Assembly: GCA_028565635.1 (NCBI GenBank)
Contig: JAOXYB010035839.1
Span: forward strand, 1 to 48,667
Reading direction: 5' to 3'
From: Phoronis ovalis
Taxonomy: Eukaryota; Phoronida; Phoronidae
Length of the DNA: 48,667 nt
Positions within the stretch are counted from its first letter, which is position 1; each line of letters opens with the position of its first letter. A model generated the notes under the pieces. That model was not told where the DNA came from. It did not search any database and worked only from the letters and a program-made list of their open reading frames with translations. Shown piece after piece: positions 1-12,600 of this stretch. The translations under genes and the position numbers were made by a program.

Positions 1-95
1 AAAATACAGTAAGAAGTATACAATCCAAATCCAAAATTTTCAACTGGGCTGCATACCCCCACCAAAAAATACCTTGAATACCCCCCCCGGGGATA
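1..95 (-). repeat. End of a dispersed repeat (family A), cut by the window edge
   Basis: Read on the minus strand, this matches the left end of the element at 17358-17724 closely. Both have a CCCCGGGG-type end, a GGTA(T/C)TCnAGGTATTTTTTGG core, then GTGCAGCCCAGTTGAAAAT-like sequence and TATACTTCTTAC. The rest of the element lies outside the window. It is in the FBXL4 intron upstream of the first visible exon. Confidence 0.7.
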
Positions 96-261
96 TTTCC
101 TTATGTATTGAATGCTACACTGACTCACAAATCTCAGATTTTTTCTCAAGCTTCTACTAAGCTGTAAAAAATAATTGGCTATTGTTCTTTTTGTGGCAGC
201 ATGCATTCAAACAATATTCTGCAACGTTTTGACTGCATGACGGCTGATTTATTTTAATTAG

Positions 262-300
262 TTAATAGACTATTTGCATGCACTTGTTGGAGTAATTGTT
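262..300. repeat. Solo end of a MITE (same family as 9242-9593)
   Basis: The sequence TTAATAGACTATTTGCATGC followed by ACTTGTTGG repeats the terminal inverted repeat of the element at 9242-9593. No second end is nearby, so this looks like a fragment. Confidence 0.6.
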
Positions 301-507
301 ATGATCCCAAAATGATACTCATGTGAGTGCACGGAGAACTGCATTACTGTTTATTCACACTGCGATCACAACAGTGGCTCCACTATAAAGTGCACGCAAA
401 TGGTATATTTTACAATGTTGTGATAGACTTGTTTTATGTAACATTCTATTTTCTGTTGCATTTGCTTCTAAAAACATGTCTTATTAGTCAAATGCTCCTT
501 TTTTCAG

Positions 508-3500
508 CAAGAAGTAATACAACTTATCCTGAGTCTGCTTGATTTGCAGTCTTTATGTAAACTTTCTCGGACATGTCAGTAAGTATTCAAAAGCATAAAC
601 TAGATAGGATTCTTGCTGTACATAACTGAAGAGTATGGTTTTAATCTCTTACTCTCTAATTGGTTCTTACACATGGTGTACACAGACGCTGTGCTATATT
701 GTAGTCACCTTGTATCATAGCTCTGCTGACCAATCATAGCCAAAGAAATTCTTGTTTTATTTGCTGCTTATGAGGACATACTACTCTGTAATATAAACTA
801 TATATTTGTAACTTTGATAATTACCTGTAAAGCCTCAAAACTTAATTTAATTAGTAAATCATTTTGTACTTTGTGTTGTTCGAATAGAGAACATCAGCAA
901 ATTAAAATTAATAAGTGCACATATTTAACTTATTTTTAACTGGAAATTATTTGAACTATAAATCTTTTTAAATGGTATCTACCAGATTCCATTAAAATTG
1001 ATATCAGGGGTGAAGTCTGAATTTGTTTTGTTCTTCTCACACTTAGCTTCTGCTCTCCCCCTTCTGGTAATTTGAAGCTATAACCCCTACCCTTTGTTGT
1101 GTTCAGTCCTTATGAAAATTTAATAGAACAACATTCTCAGAAATATCTGACTTAACATTTTTCTTATTCTTTACAGTCTTATGTATAAGCACTGCAACGA
1201 CCCATTACAATACACGGAAGTTAATTTGCAGCCATATTGGGACAAGGTACCTAGTTTATGTTTAGTTTTCTTTTTGATAAAGCACTTCTGTTTGAAAATA
1301 GACTAAGAGTAAAAATCTGAAAGTGATATGGTATATATTTTTTAAAAAACATGGTTTTGAACTCTCTGAAATTATTATATAACATACTGGTGCTTCTACA
1401 AATTTTATTGCACAACTGACAACTTTCATGAGAGGACTCGATGGCTCTGTATTGTAACATACAGAGTGGCCGGAAATAAATGCACCAAGTTTAAAATTTT
1501 ATAACAGTTTGAACTTTCGAAAGATACTTTCCAAAATTGACACAAATAAAAGTAGTTCTTTTCTAAATTGGTATATTGTATCATTATTAAAAATTCTGAA
1601 GAGAACTTGACTTTTGTTGTTTTTGCTTTTATTTTGTAGTATTTTAAAACCTTGAAAAAAATTAATGTTGGTATATTTCATTGATAATGGTTATATTTTG
1701 AAATTAAGTATTTTTTGATGATTTAATTTGGTTTAGAAAACGAAATATGAAATTTTTAAAATATCTAATTTTGTATCTGAAAAAATTCAAGATGGCCACT
1801 ATTTTGAAATGAGCTGAATACAGTGGATTCTTAGAATTATATTATATGCAATAAATAGATTACATATGAATTAAACATTGTATCACAAGGCTTATAACCA
1901 CTTCAAGTTCTAAAAAACATTTGAATTGAAAGAGAATTTTTTGAATTGAAAGAGAATTCATCCTGAAAAAAACCCAGATGAAAAAAATGCCATCCACGGA
2001 CTTTTTGAATATCACTGAAATCAACCAAAGTGTGATATTTCCATGTACCTTCATAATATTAAAGTAAAAAATAATTCAAAACTAGAATCTTAAAATGTTA
2101 CGCTCAACTTATAACTGTAAAACAATTAAAAGGGCAGAGAATCAGTGTTCAATGTTAAAAAAAATTGAACTCATTGGTAGGGGTAAAACCGTAAAATTAA
2201 ACAGTTGACATACACTAAGCAGATAAGTTTAGTATTGCAAAGTGATATCATTACAATTATTTTTATATCTCGTTTTCTGCTTATTAACCAAAATTCTTCA
2301 AGTTACACATATTAAAACTTGGCACATTTATTTCCAGTCACAGTGAATACTTAATTATATAGGAGAACAAAGTTTCCAGTGATATGTTATCTTTTCATTT
2401 AACTGTTCAAAATTTGACACACGATTTGTAGTTCCAATAAATTGTCTTAAACAGGATTTGTAACCTTGTAAATTGGCAAGCGCAATTCATCACAACTGTT
2501 CAGTCTGTACATGTTCCAATAATGAATTGTAATGTTCTCTTTATTTTTCTAAGGTGAATAACAGTGCTTTATCAGGGCTCCAGAGTACAAGAAAATTTGA
2601 CCAGTTACAAAAATTGAACATATCCTGGTGTGGTGCTTATGGTCTTATAAAAAGTTCTGTATTTTCAAGGTATATATGTCAGAACTGATAGAAAAAAGAG
2701 TTTGTTATTATTTAACCAAATATTATGTAATCAAAAATTGTTGTTAACTAGTTGAACATTAGAAATTATACAGTACTCAATTGAAAAAGGTGACACTGTT
2801 CAAAAGTTGACACCTTCTAAATATTCTAGTGTTTTCTTTGTTAAGACATCCACATGCTTAAAATATGCAATTGATGATTGATGACTGTAGCAGTAACCAA
2901 ATCCATAACCATGTCATGTATTACTACAACGCTTCACCTTCATTACATGTCGTAACATATATAAATATTATTTTCATGTATTCACAGTTTTATTTCAACT
3001 TATGGAAAACAACTGACTATATTACGTTTGGCATGCTGTCCATTTGTCACCAATGAAACTGTGAAGACAGTTGCAAGAAATTGTCCTTTGTTAGTAGGTA
3101 AGATATAAAGTTTTATTGGCAATTTCTCCAACTATATAACATTAATGTTTTGTGATGCTTAAAGCAATGAGGTTTATGATATAAAATTTGAAAAATATGT
3201 TTTATGATAATTTTTTAGTCTTGTGTCGCTCATGTTCCAGATTAATTGGACAGTCTCAGGCTTGTCCACATGGGGAAGCTTGAGACAAATACATGATTGG
3301 CCATCTGGTCTAGCATAAATGCTTTGAAATCAGGTTTTCACTTGATATATGTAGTATGATATGCCAATATCCCTGTAATGAAATTTGGATATTGCAATAA
3401 GAAAGGGTACCATTAGGTTGAGGTTAATAGCCAGTTTTGAGTCTATAATGAAGATATAACAGGTCAAGACCATTTGAAAAGTTATAATGGGCAAGGCTTC

Positions 3501-6500
3501 ACTTTATTCGACTGAAATTAAAATAATTCCTTACATGAATCCTTTCTCAGCTAAGGCCGTGAGTTCCGCAATAAACACAGATGAAATTAGATATTTTAAA
3601 AATCTCCCATTTTGTTAAAAAATTGTAATATATCTAATTTTTAAATTAGATTTGAAGGTTTTACTAAGAACTATGCAAGAAAATATATGTTTAAAAGAAA
3701 CTCGAAAAATAGTAATTTTACAACTTCGCCATCTAGTATGTACCAGTTTGTGCGATTATCAAATGATCAATTATAACTTTTCTGGTGATTAATTACAACT
3801 TCCATTATACATGTAAGCCTCTTCTCACGGGGCAACTGATGATGCGATTAATAAGCGAATCTGATTGGGTAAGAGACATAGATGGTCTAATTTAAATAAA
3901 CAATTGAAAAGTCTAATCATATATCTAAGTTTGACCTTAAGGACATCCTGAGTATTTGTTTTATAGAATTTGACCTCCAATGCAGTGATCAAGTAGACAA
4001 TGTGGGTTTCTTGGCAATAACTTATATAAGCAGCTTGCAACGACTCAATCTGTACAGGACCCGCATTGATTCTGTTTCCATTATTGCAATCATCAGGTAT
4101 GAAATTTATGCCAAATTTTACCAACGATACCAACCAATAATTATCTTTAATTTGGTTTGAAGTACCACATCCCTGCAATTGAATAATTATCATTCAAACC
4201 AAACATTTTCTTCTAATTATAAACCCTATATAGATTATGAGCAGATATCGAAACGCACTAATTTATGAAGCATATGGATTTGGACTTTTAATACTTATTA
4301 ATACTAATAAGTAGTGTCAATTTCACAGAGAGTATCTAAAATTTGGCAATGGTACATGCATCACTGACATATAATCAGGCTATCAATGCATTGTATTTTG
4401 AGCATACAATATGGAAATTTGTGTAATATTTTATAATGATTAATAAAGAACCTTCTTAATTTTGTAGGACATGTAATGAGTTGCAGTATTTAAACCTGGG
4501 GTCATGCACTGCTATAAAAAACTATGACGATGTTGCATTGGAGTTAGCTACACATTGCAAGTAAGAATAAATTTAAACTATTGTGTAAACTCAGCCCTTT
4601 TTGTGACCTATACTGTAGCATTCCAATAGCATATAATACAAAACAAATTTCTTTGTTATTGAGATTGAATTTGTAATTGGAGTCTCCAAAGTTGTACTGG
4701 GATTTTTAAGAAATTATTAAAAGATATGATTATTGTGTTAAGGTGGCCAGTATCATACGGGAAAACTTATTCACACTTTACACTATACTTCAAGTTGAAG
4801 TTTAGGTAATTAAATGAAAACATGGGCTAATAGAAGTATACATTTATGGAAAGTACTTGTCTGAGGATGATGAAAAATTAATGAATGATTATGTAATCAG
4901 TAAAAAGGGTATTTTGTGTAAAATCCTGTATTTTTTTCTAACAAATTTCGGTAAAATGTAAACCTAACTCTCTGCAGCTACAAAATTAATTTTTCACATG
5001 GACATCCGGCGAATATCTCAAGTTTTGCTTAAAAATATCTGCTTTTAGAAATTGATATAATAGATGTTGGAAAAAATGAAACTTTTCTGGTATTGGAATT
5101 TTGAAGGATCATAATTTTTGTATGAAACAAAAAAAATAAAATCATGTAAGTTGCATACTTTGAAGTTAATTTTGGTCAAGTTTAAGCTTTGTATCTGCAC
5201 TGGTTATATTTTTTATAGTTTGCGTTTTTGGAAAAAAAGAGTTTCTACATAAAGTGACCACCTTAGTTACTGATTATATAATGAGACAGATAGAAAAAGG
5301 AAATTTTCGTAATCCTACAGTTAGTTTCCAAAGACTTCTTCTCTTACTATAGATATGTTACTTTTTCTGTTAACTGTTCAAAATTCGATGTAATTACAAA
5401 TGTATACTTACTTTTTATTAAATTTTGCTTTTCTTTCCAACAGAAAGTTAAAAGGTCTTGATGTATGGCGAGCTAGAACTCTCACTGAGATGGGACTTAG
5501 AGAATTAAGTGAAGAATGTTCTGAAATAGAAGAACTGGAGCTAGGCTGGTGGTATGTTAACGATGCTATGCAGCATCATGAATATTCATTAACAACTCAC
5601 ACCAAAGATGGGGGATGCAAACTGCCTTTTGTTTACAATCCTTTTCTTTTGCGATACATACTATTTTGTATTTGAAGTTGCCAAACTTGTAGACTTTTTC
5701 AAAACCCTGATCAATGAAACAATCTTAACTGATATTTAAGGTCTAAAGATACACAGAGAAGTACATACTTTTCAATTTTGTTTTAGTAATTAAAATGAAG
5801 AGATAGACATAGTATACATTTTTAAAAGGTTAATACTCTAAACTTTACCAATCATGTGGTTAAATAGTTTGAATTTGGTCATATGATCTAATGAGGCCAT
5901 TTTTTGGAAAAAATTGAGTATAAGTATAAGTCAAAAACCCCTGCATCTATAAACTTGAAACTTTGCAAGAATGAGCTACGCATATAAATATCTACAAAAC
6001 TGTATAATCTCAGATTTGTAAAATTTTGCTTCATTCAAAAATTATAATTTTTTTAAATTTAACCCTTTCACAGCTAGAGGTAAATCCACCCCCTGTGCTA
6101 GGCCTTTTTTTCGAGAGTGAATTGTCTGCGTGGGACCTTGCGCCCCGCCATTTTATCGTTTGCCACTTTGAAACACGTGGAAACATGCTCTACAAGTTTA
6201 TAGAAAAAAAACGATAGATGGCACTTGCAGTACGGGCGCTAATTTTAGTTACAGATTTATTGAGTACCCGGTGATACCGGGTACGCGCATTTTTGCGACA
6301 TTTTATTATACCGGGTAGACGCAATGAAAGGGTTAAGGGTCAGATCAAAATTAGTAAAATGCTGACATTTTTAAACTTTGAAAATTCATAACTTTTAAAC
6401 GAAGCAAAATTTTAAAAATTTGAGACACTGTTTTGTAGATATATATGTATAGCTTATTTATTCAAAGTTTCAAGTTTGTAGATGCAGGGGTTTTTGACTT

Positions 6501-8656
6501 GTACGTTTTGAAAATTAAAATTGGGTAAAACTCAATTTTTACCCAAAATGGATGCTTATCAGATGAATTATTTTCAACTTTTTTCATTTAGATTCATCAA
6601 CACTGAAGTATAACCTTTGCGAAAATGTATACTTTTGTATGTCTATCTCTTCATTTTGGTTATGAAAATTAACAAAGAAAATTATAGTCACATAACAGTG
6701 TTTTTGTATGTTGAATCCTGAACAGGAAATGACTTCTAACTAAACGAGAAATTAGAGAATTATGAAGAAACACTGTGGGTTCCTGCCCCTGCTGTTAAAA
6801 ATGTGCTGATGACTTCAAAAGCTTGATTGTATGTTGCACTTGAGTAAATCTTATTTATTACTGCGAGGTTTCATAACAATGACCCTTGTATATAATGTGT
6901 GGAAGCAACTGGTTTCACAAGAAGAATTGAAACTAAATGTCATGTGACGAGTTGTATGTGTCATTATACTCTCGCAAGTTAAATTTGATTGTTGTCACTT
7001 TCAGCCCAGAGCTACGTGCACGAAGTGACTGCTTTATATATGTGATACAAAGATTGAAAAAGCTCAAGAAATTATTTTTGACAGCAAACAAGTAAGTTGT
7101 AAGCAGATAGTATAACAGGCAAATAATTTCTGTGAGTTTTCAGATATTCAGATGTCATGTTGTTATATCAATTTTAGTTTTATCATAATAATTACTAACA
7201 TTTAATTTCCTGTACATAAGTAGTTGAAGATAGCAGATTAGACTGTCTGAAAGCAAATAGTGTGTACTATATGTGTACTTGTTGGCATCACATTTGTGAC
7301 TGACAATATATTGGCTTTGATTTAATGCTTGCAGGACTCTGCAGGATGGAGACATGTTTGCTATTGCAGATAATCTAGCTGATTTAGAGCAGTTGGATAT
7401 TCTTGGATGTCGAGATGTCAATCAGAAAAGTGCATTCAGGTAATGTCCAAGTATAGAAATGCCACTCAGGGAACAGTGCAATTTCAAGTTCATAATTTAG
7501 TTTTCTACTCAGATGTAAATAGCTTTTTCTGCAGTTTTGTATGTAGTGTCGAGGTAACGTCACGAAACGCAAGAATATTTTCCGCTTTAAACAGATGCTT
7601 CCTGGAGAAATGCAGTGTAACTTACTTTGTTTCCCATTTTATACAGTCTCTTTACGTGATAAAATAGAACTGGGTAAACACCTCCAAACTTATGGATTCA
7701 TTTGACAGTTCACACTAGTGCAATTTTTACATACCCCTGCATCTACAAAATTGAAACCTTGCAATAAATGAGCTATATAATACATATATATCAACAAAAT
7801 AGTGTCAGCAAAACAGCAAATATGATTTTACCTTTTGAAAATTTCTAATATTTTGTTTGCAAGAAAAGACCCCCCTTGTGGCACTTCCTCCATACTAAAT
7901 TCCACTAGAGAATAATTTCAAACCCTTTTTGTGGCCTAGAAAGCTAGAAAGTATTTTAAAAGATATCCTTCTGGGGTATCAAAATATCAATTTGAACTGA
8001 CTCTATTCCAAAGAAGTTTTTAATTTGCTTATACAAGTTGTTTTATGAAATTAAATACTTTTTATTAGTTTCATATCCATACACAAGGTGGAAATGTATT
8101 GGAATCAGCTCCCCTAGTGGAGGAAAAGACACTTTTGTAGCACTTTTTAAAGTTTTTCACACATTTAATTTTTTTTAAATGATGCCGATGTATTCAAACT
8201 CTTTATATGGGTTGTAATCTTTCTGGTATGTTACAAATTTCAATTTAAACTTTCTACTCCAAAAAAAGAGTTTGAAATTTGTCTATGGGAGTTTTGTATT
8301 GAGAAGATTGGCCAATCTTCTTTCCTCACCAGTTTTTGAGCAAATTAGTTTCATCACCACTCACAAGAGGGCAGTAATGATATTTGATATCATAATGCAA
8401 ATGTATGTCTGCACTTAAATTAAATTTATAGGAACTAGTATGTCATAATGCCAACACATTGCTGTTAATTTTCCAAATTGTTCAATGTTTGAAGACCATG
8501 TTATTTTTCTTCAGAGTTCTTGAGAAGTGTAAAAAACTGAAGTTTTTTGACCTGTCCTTCTGTGCCAAATTAGACTACGTCACTGTTGTGGAATGGAGAA
8601 AGTTGTTTCCTCGTGTGGATATTAAAAGAAGTTTTCAGCAAATTATTCGCTCATAG
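508..8656 (+). CDS. FBXL4: FBXL4 orthologue, 3' part: F-box and leucine-rich-repeat protein 4 (10 exons, 5' end outside window)
   Basis: Exons: 508-578, 1177-1246, 2554-2669, 2988-3097, 3967-4096, 4468-4560, 5444-5551, 7005-7091, 7335-7439 and 8515-8656 (stop TAG 8654-8656). All junctions are AG/GT and the phases match throughout, giving 343 residues. The human protein has about 621, so the N-terminal half is upstream. The first exon starts inside the F-box (EVIQLILSLLDLQSLCKLSR), followed by HCNDPLQYTEVNLQPYW, an FBXL4 hallmark. Leucine-rich repeats follow (LQRLNLYRTRID, LQYLNLGSC, IEELELGWCPEL, KKLFLTANK, LEQLDILGC), then the C-terminal KLKFFDLSFCAKLD and FPRVDIKRSFQ. Identity rests on my recollection of human FBXL4 in matching order along the whole length. 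In mammals FBXL4 is the substrate receptor of a cullin-1 ligase at mitochondria that limits BNIP3/NIX mitophagy receptors. No frameshift or internal stop is seen. Confidence 0.95.
1462..2344. mobile_element. MITE-like inverted-repeat element (about 880 bp) in an FBXL4 intron
   Basis: The left end reads GGAAATAAATGCACCAAGTTT just inside CAGAGTGGCC. The right end reads AAACTTGGCACATTTATTTCC, then AGTCACAG, and is its inverted copy with a few changes. The interior is AT-rich with no transposase. The target-site duplication is unclear. Confidence 0.7.
4739..5265. mobile_element. MITE-like element with TAAGGTGG ends in an FBXL4 intron
   Basis: The left end TAAGGTGGCCA and right end TGACCACCTTA are inverted copies (8 bp perfect, then partial). 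The element is about 527 bp, non-coding, and fills most of the intron between exons 4468-4560 and 5444-5551. A related left part occurs at 45748-46060. Confidence 0.65.
5770..6685. mobile_element. Large foldback (inverted-repeat) element in an FBXL4 intron
   Basis: Two long diverged inverted arms are visible. On the left, GAAGAGATAGACAT (about 5797) and AAGTCAAAAACCCCTGCATC (5928). On the right, GATGCAGGGGTTTTTGACTT (6481-6500) and ATGTCTATCTCTTC (about 6639). Between these anchors further segments also pair, for example CTTGAAACTTTGCA with its inverted copy. The centre carries a second element (6059-6336). No coding potential is seen. Part of one arm recurs at 7731-7800. Confidence 0.75.
6059..6336. 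mobile_element. piggyBac-like MITE flanked by TTAA, nested in the foldback element
   Basis: The element runs from TTAA CCCTTTCA to TGAAAGGG TTAA. TTAA target sites plus inverted repeats starting CCC are the hallmark of piggyBac-superfamily elements. It is about 270 bp, richer in GC than its surroundings, and contains an internal near-palindrome around ACCCGGTGATACCGGGT. No transposase, so non-autonomous. It interrupts the older foldback element near its centre. Confidence 0.75.
7731..7800. repeat. Fragment of the foldback family
   Basis: ACCCCTGCATCTACAAAATT followed by GAAACCTTGCA and AATGAGCTAT matches the left arm of the element at 5770-6685. It lies in the last FBXL4 intron. Confidence 0.6.
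7862..8300. repeat. Diverged direct duplication in the last FBXL4 intron
   Basis: Two stretches (about 7862-8055 and 8105-8305) share the same order of motifs: a CCCC(T)TGTGG or CCCCTAGTGG block, CTTCTGGGGTAT versus CTTTCTGGTATG, CAATTT(G/A)AACT, and TCCAAA(G)AAG(A)GTTT. The level is low, consistent with an old local duplication of a non-coding repeat. Confidence 0.4.
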
Positions 8657-8729
8657 AATGTATCTGCTATCAGGAGTGGTTAGTAAATTATTCACTCATA
8701 GTAGATATCTGCTCTAAGGAATGGCTAGT
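8640..8729 (+). repeat. 45-bp tandem duplication across the FBXL4 stop codon
   Basis: Copy one (8640-8684) starts AAATTATTCGCTCATAG and contains the FBXL4 stop. Copy two (8685-8729) starts AAATTATTCACTCATAG. They differ at about seven positions. Since 45 is a multiple of three, the second copy carries a second TAG in the same frame. Confidence 0.85.
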
Positions 8730-9241
8730 AAATTCCATTTGAGATTTCCAGCTAAATGCACATAAAAATGTATGTGTAGAATTTAAGGATGTTCCATTAA
8801 AAACAATTACAAGGGGATAAAAAACTTCCTCCCATTGTAATGGAAAGTTTATATGCATCCTTTGCCCTTTTAATTATAATTACTTTTTGTTTATGCCTAA
8901 TGTTATTTTTAATAGAACAGTCCATATAAAGTTTGCACTGTGTTTTAACTACTTTGAAAACAACACGTATTTTAAAATTTAATTTATTATAATATTTATT
9001 TTAAAGAGCAATATTTTGAAGGTAAGCATAATGTTCAAGTTTACACTGTTGAAACTATAAATTATACATTTTTATTGTTATAAGCATCTCATATATAGAT
9101 GCAACATTTCATTAATATTTTTACGAATTACGGATTCCTTATTTTTGTTAAAGATTGAAGGAAACTAGATATCTGTAGTAAAACAATTAATACCTAACAT
9201 GGAAAGTAGATACAGTAAATATCGTCATGATGCTAGGATAT
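8730..9241. other. FBXL4 3' UTR and intergenic sequence
   Basis: AT-rich, with no open frame of interest. No exact AATAAA is seen on the plus strand here. An ATTAAA at 8796-8801 is a candidate poly(A) signal for FBXL4. Confidence 0.4.
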
Positions 9242-9593
9242 TTAATAGACCATTTGCATGCACTTATTGAACCCAAGCTTTTCCAGCATGTCACATTTTG
9301 TGAATGAACAATGACATAGTTTGCCGTGCGCTCGTGCAGTTCATTCACAAAACGCTATATTCTTTACTTCCTTTGCATACTGAGCCAAAACCAAAACAAA
9401 ATTTTTGTAAGTTACCTTAGTATTTCACTACATAAACCACTATTTATTAAAATTTTATTACCTTGATTAAGTTCGACCCCTTAATGCATTTCTAGAGACG
9501 GGCTTCAAAAACCGTGTATTGTTTTCCATTAAGAATCAAGGGATCGAAGGGTTCAATAGTGCTGCCCTCAAGTACATGCAAATAGTCTATTAA
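9242..9593. mobile_element. MITE between the FBXL4 and CCDC93 3' ends
   Basis: Left end TTAATAGACCATTTGCATGC, then ACTTATTGAACCC. Right end GGGTTCAATAG, then AAGTACATGCAAATAGTCTA and TTAA. The ends are inverted copies with a small insertion in one arm. About 352 bp, no transposase. A solo end lies at 262-300, so the family is dispersed. Confidence 0.8.
9443..9459 (-). terminator. Candidate poly(A) signals of CCDC93
   Basis: Two AATAAA hexamers on the minus strand (9443-9448 and 9454-9459) lie 184-200 nt beyond the CCDC93 stop. Both fall inside the MITE at 9242-9593. Confidence 0.45.
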
Positions 9594-9642
9594 CCTCAAA
9601 TATAATCAGAGGTATATTGAATGTATGTGCCTGTGCTTTTGA

Positions 9643-12600
9643 TTATCCTTGTACTTTTGATAATAAGATTTCATTTTTACGACATTCTTCTTTAAATTCT
9701 TTAACGGTCTTAAAATACAGACGTTGCTTCTCGATCAAGTCTAGATGTTCATCATTAAGCTGGTCACGTCGTGCTTTTTCTTGCTGTTTCTTTTTCTCAA
9801 CCTGTTATTTAAAACAATTGTAGATTATTGTTAAAAATGAGCAACTTTCAAAAACTTTAATCTGGCTGATGAATCTATTTGTCAACATGTAAGCAGTTTA
9901 CAAATCACACATTATTGGCAAAAAAAGATTATCATTCTGTAGAATTGCACCAATTACACAATTACACAGGAAATGGAATTTTGGGTTGCTAATTTACTCA
10001 AACAAGACATGTACAATGTAACTGATGCAAAGTAACATGCCCACAAATATGGCTGCCAGTCGGCCATATTGGAAGTTATCACTGTCAAAATTATAATTGA
10101 CCTGCACTTCGACTTCTATTTACCGTCCTGAATATGAAGCTGATACGGTAAAAACTGAAGATGTTATTGCATGAAAAAGAAATGTTAGCCTATGACTATA
10201 TGTCCATGTACTATTAATTAATTAAATTTCACAATTTGGAAAAAGTACATCAAAATATTATGTGAAGAATCACATATGCATTTACTTTTTGAAATGTTGC
10301 ATTAAGAAACAATATTTTAACATGACCCTTGTCAGAGACCATAATGAACTAAGGCTTTCCAGCATTACTGATAGGTAGCACATGATCATGGAAATGTGAC
10401 AAGACTTTTGGGGCAGCCATTTTTCTCTTGCTTCGATGTAAACACATGTATGATACTCCAAATGTATGAATAAACTAAGAACATTTTGGAGACCAAACAT
10501 AGCTAACAATGTATTCAAAGGAAATAGCTAAGATATTGAAATTAGCATCACAGAGCAATGAACAATAATTACAGCAGAAAAAACGTTGATCAAACTATTA
10601 GAATAAATTATTAAACAGTAGTCAGGTAATAGTAAGAGAGAGTCTATTTCACTTGCCTTTCCACGGTTCTGCTTTATTCCTTCTACTATTTGTTCAAACT
10701 GTTTTAAGAATTGTTCTTTACTAGAAGAACTTGACATGGCCCTACAAGATATGGTTGGTCAGTTAATGAACATAATAAAGGAAGACAGTTGTTCATAATT
10801 GTCCAATACGGCTGTGATATCACAGTAACAAGAAACATGGAATATACTAGTATGATACTGCAAGCCCACGAAGTTCAAAAGATGCATACAGGCTTCTATG
10901 CATTAAATAATCGGAGATGCTTGAAATGTCACCAGTGAACCTGAACATGTTTTGTAACCTATTTAAATACTAACTGCGTAAGGTATGGTTAAATAAGAAG
11001 TGCTTACTGCTCAAAATTATCATGAATAGAATTGAGTAAGTTGACTTCTTTGTTTAGGTAAAGTTTGGTGTCATCTAAAGTGTTGTACAACGTGTAGAAC
11101 TGCTTAGTCTCCTTGTGAGTAGCAGCAACTGAAATATAAATTCAGAGTATGAATGTTGAATTGATATCATATAAATTCCACATAAAATACTCCAAATAAT
11201 GCTTTAATTAGTCAAAAACTTAATTTTCACTATAATTTGTACACTGATGATTCAGAAGATCACAAGTTTATCTTATATTTAAAACAAAATTCAAATTTTG
11301 ACTACTTTTCTTTTTAATTGAAAGTTTATATGTATATATTAAAATAGCATTCTTTCATTCAAATAATACATTAACACCATCTCAACATCTTCATGAGAAA
11401 AAAACAACTTATAAATTCAGTTCCTACTTTGATTATATAATTCCACAAAACGTCTCTGGTATTGACTCATTTCAGCTCGAGACGGGACTTCATCAATCTT
11501 TCGTTGTAGTGCTGATATTTCACGATTTTTCCGTGCCAGCAACAGTCGTATTTTATGCAGTTTTTCTTTATCTGCTTGGTACTGTTTGTCGATAAGTCTG
11601 CTTCTTTCTTGATCTTCCGTTTCTTCTTCTCCACCCTCTAAGTGCAGTTTTTGAATATCTTCTTGTAAGCGAGTCATTTCATCCTGAAATAAAGAAAATC
11701 TTAAAAGCGTGAAGATTCTTTGGAAGTTAGATGATGATCAAGTGACTTTTCCTGCTGCCATAATTAGAAGATGCATGGACAGAAGTCTCAGAGTGCAACC
11801 TTTCTTATTTTTGATATATTAACTTTTGGAATAAATTGATATTTGAAAAAACATCACCTCTGTAATAAACTAATTATGTCAGTCAAATTAAGATCATAAA
11901 CAAACCTAAGCTTACTGTCAAAGTTATGATGTCATCACAACACCTTCATCGATGCTGCCCTCTGGTGGAGATGGGAAATTTCAGATGTTGCACTTATTAC
12001 AGATGTGATATGCTTTAATACTTAGTTCTGTTTAAAAGTTTTTATAATTAAATTATACTAAATTAACTTAGTTTAATTGTTTATTGTAATGAAGTGACTA
12101 TTGGTGCAGACTAAACTTAATTGTGGAAAAACAGGAAACAATTAATTATAGAAATTATTGTATGAAATGTTTTTAGTCAGCCACACAGATAATTGATCTG
12201 TCTGTGGGGGGCTGACAGAAATGTTCGTCTTAGATGATGGCTACATTGAATTCCAGGGGGGGGAGGAGGTGGTTGTCTGGCCTACAGCTATTTAGAGACA
12301 TGCAGCTCCAGTGGATCTGCTTTTTTGATCCATTTACCAGAATGGGTCAGATTTTTGGCCATATTAGCAAAGTGGATCAAGTTTTCTTATTAAATTTAAT
12401 TAGTAGATCAGATTTGTGACTAAAATAAATTGGTGGATCTGGTGCCACAGAGAAATCTATATTTAACATAACCAGTATCAAGCATTGTTAAACTCCTATT
12501 GGACAATCATTAATAAGGAACTATTTCAAAACCATATGAAGAACCGTGCCTGCCAATTATTATAAGAAATATGCAAAAACAATAGCTGGTTAAATGTACG

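Noticed and set aside
3825-4193. 122-codon minus-strand open frame
   Set aside because: It is antisense to an FBXL4 exon (3967-4096) and its flanking introns; the plus-strand exon is well supported.
6026-6217. Plus-strand open frame in an FBXL4 intron
   Set aside because: It is the GC-richer interior of the piggyBac-like MITE; no protein similarity.
9617-9823. Plus-strand open frame opposite the last CCDC93 exon
   Set aside because: It is the antisense shadow of the well-supported CCDC93 exon 9643-9801.
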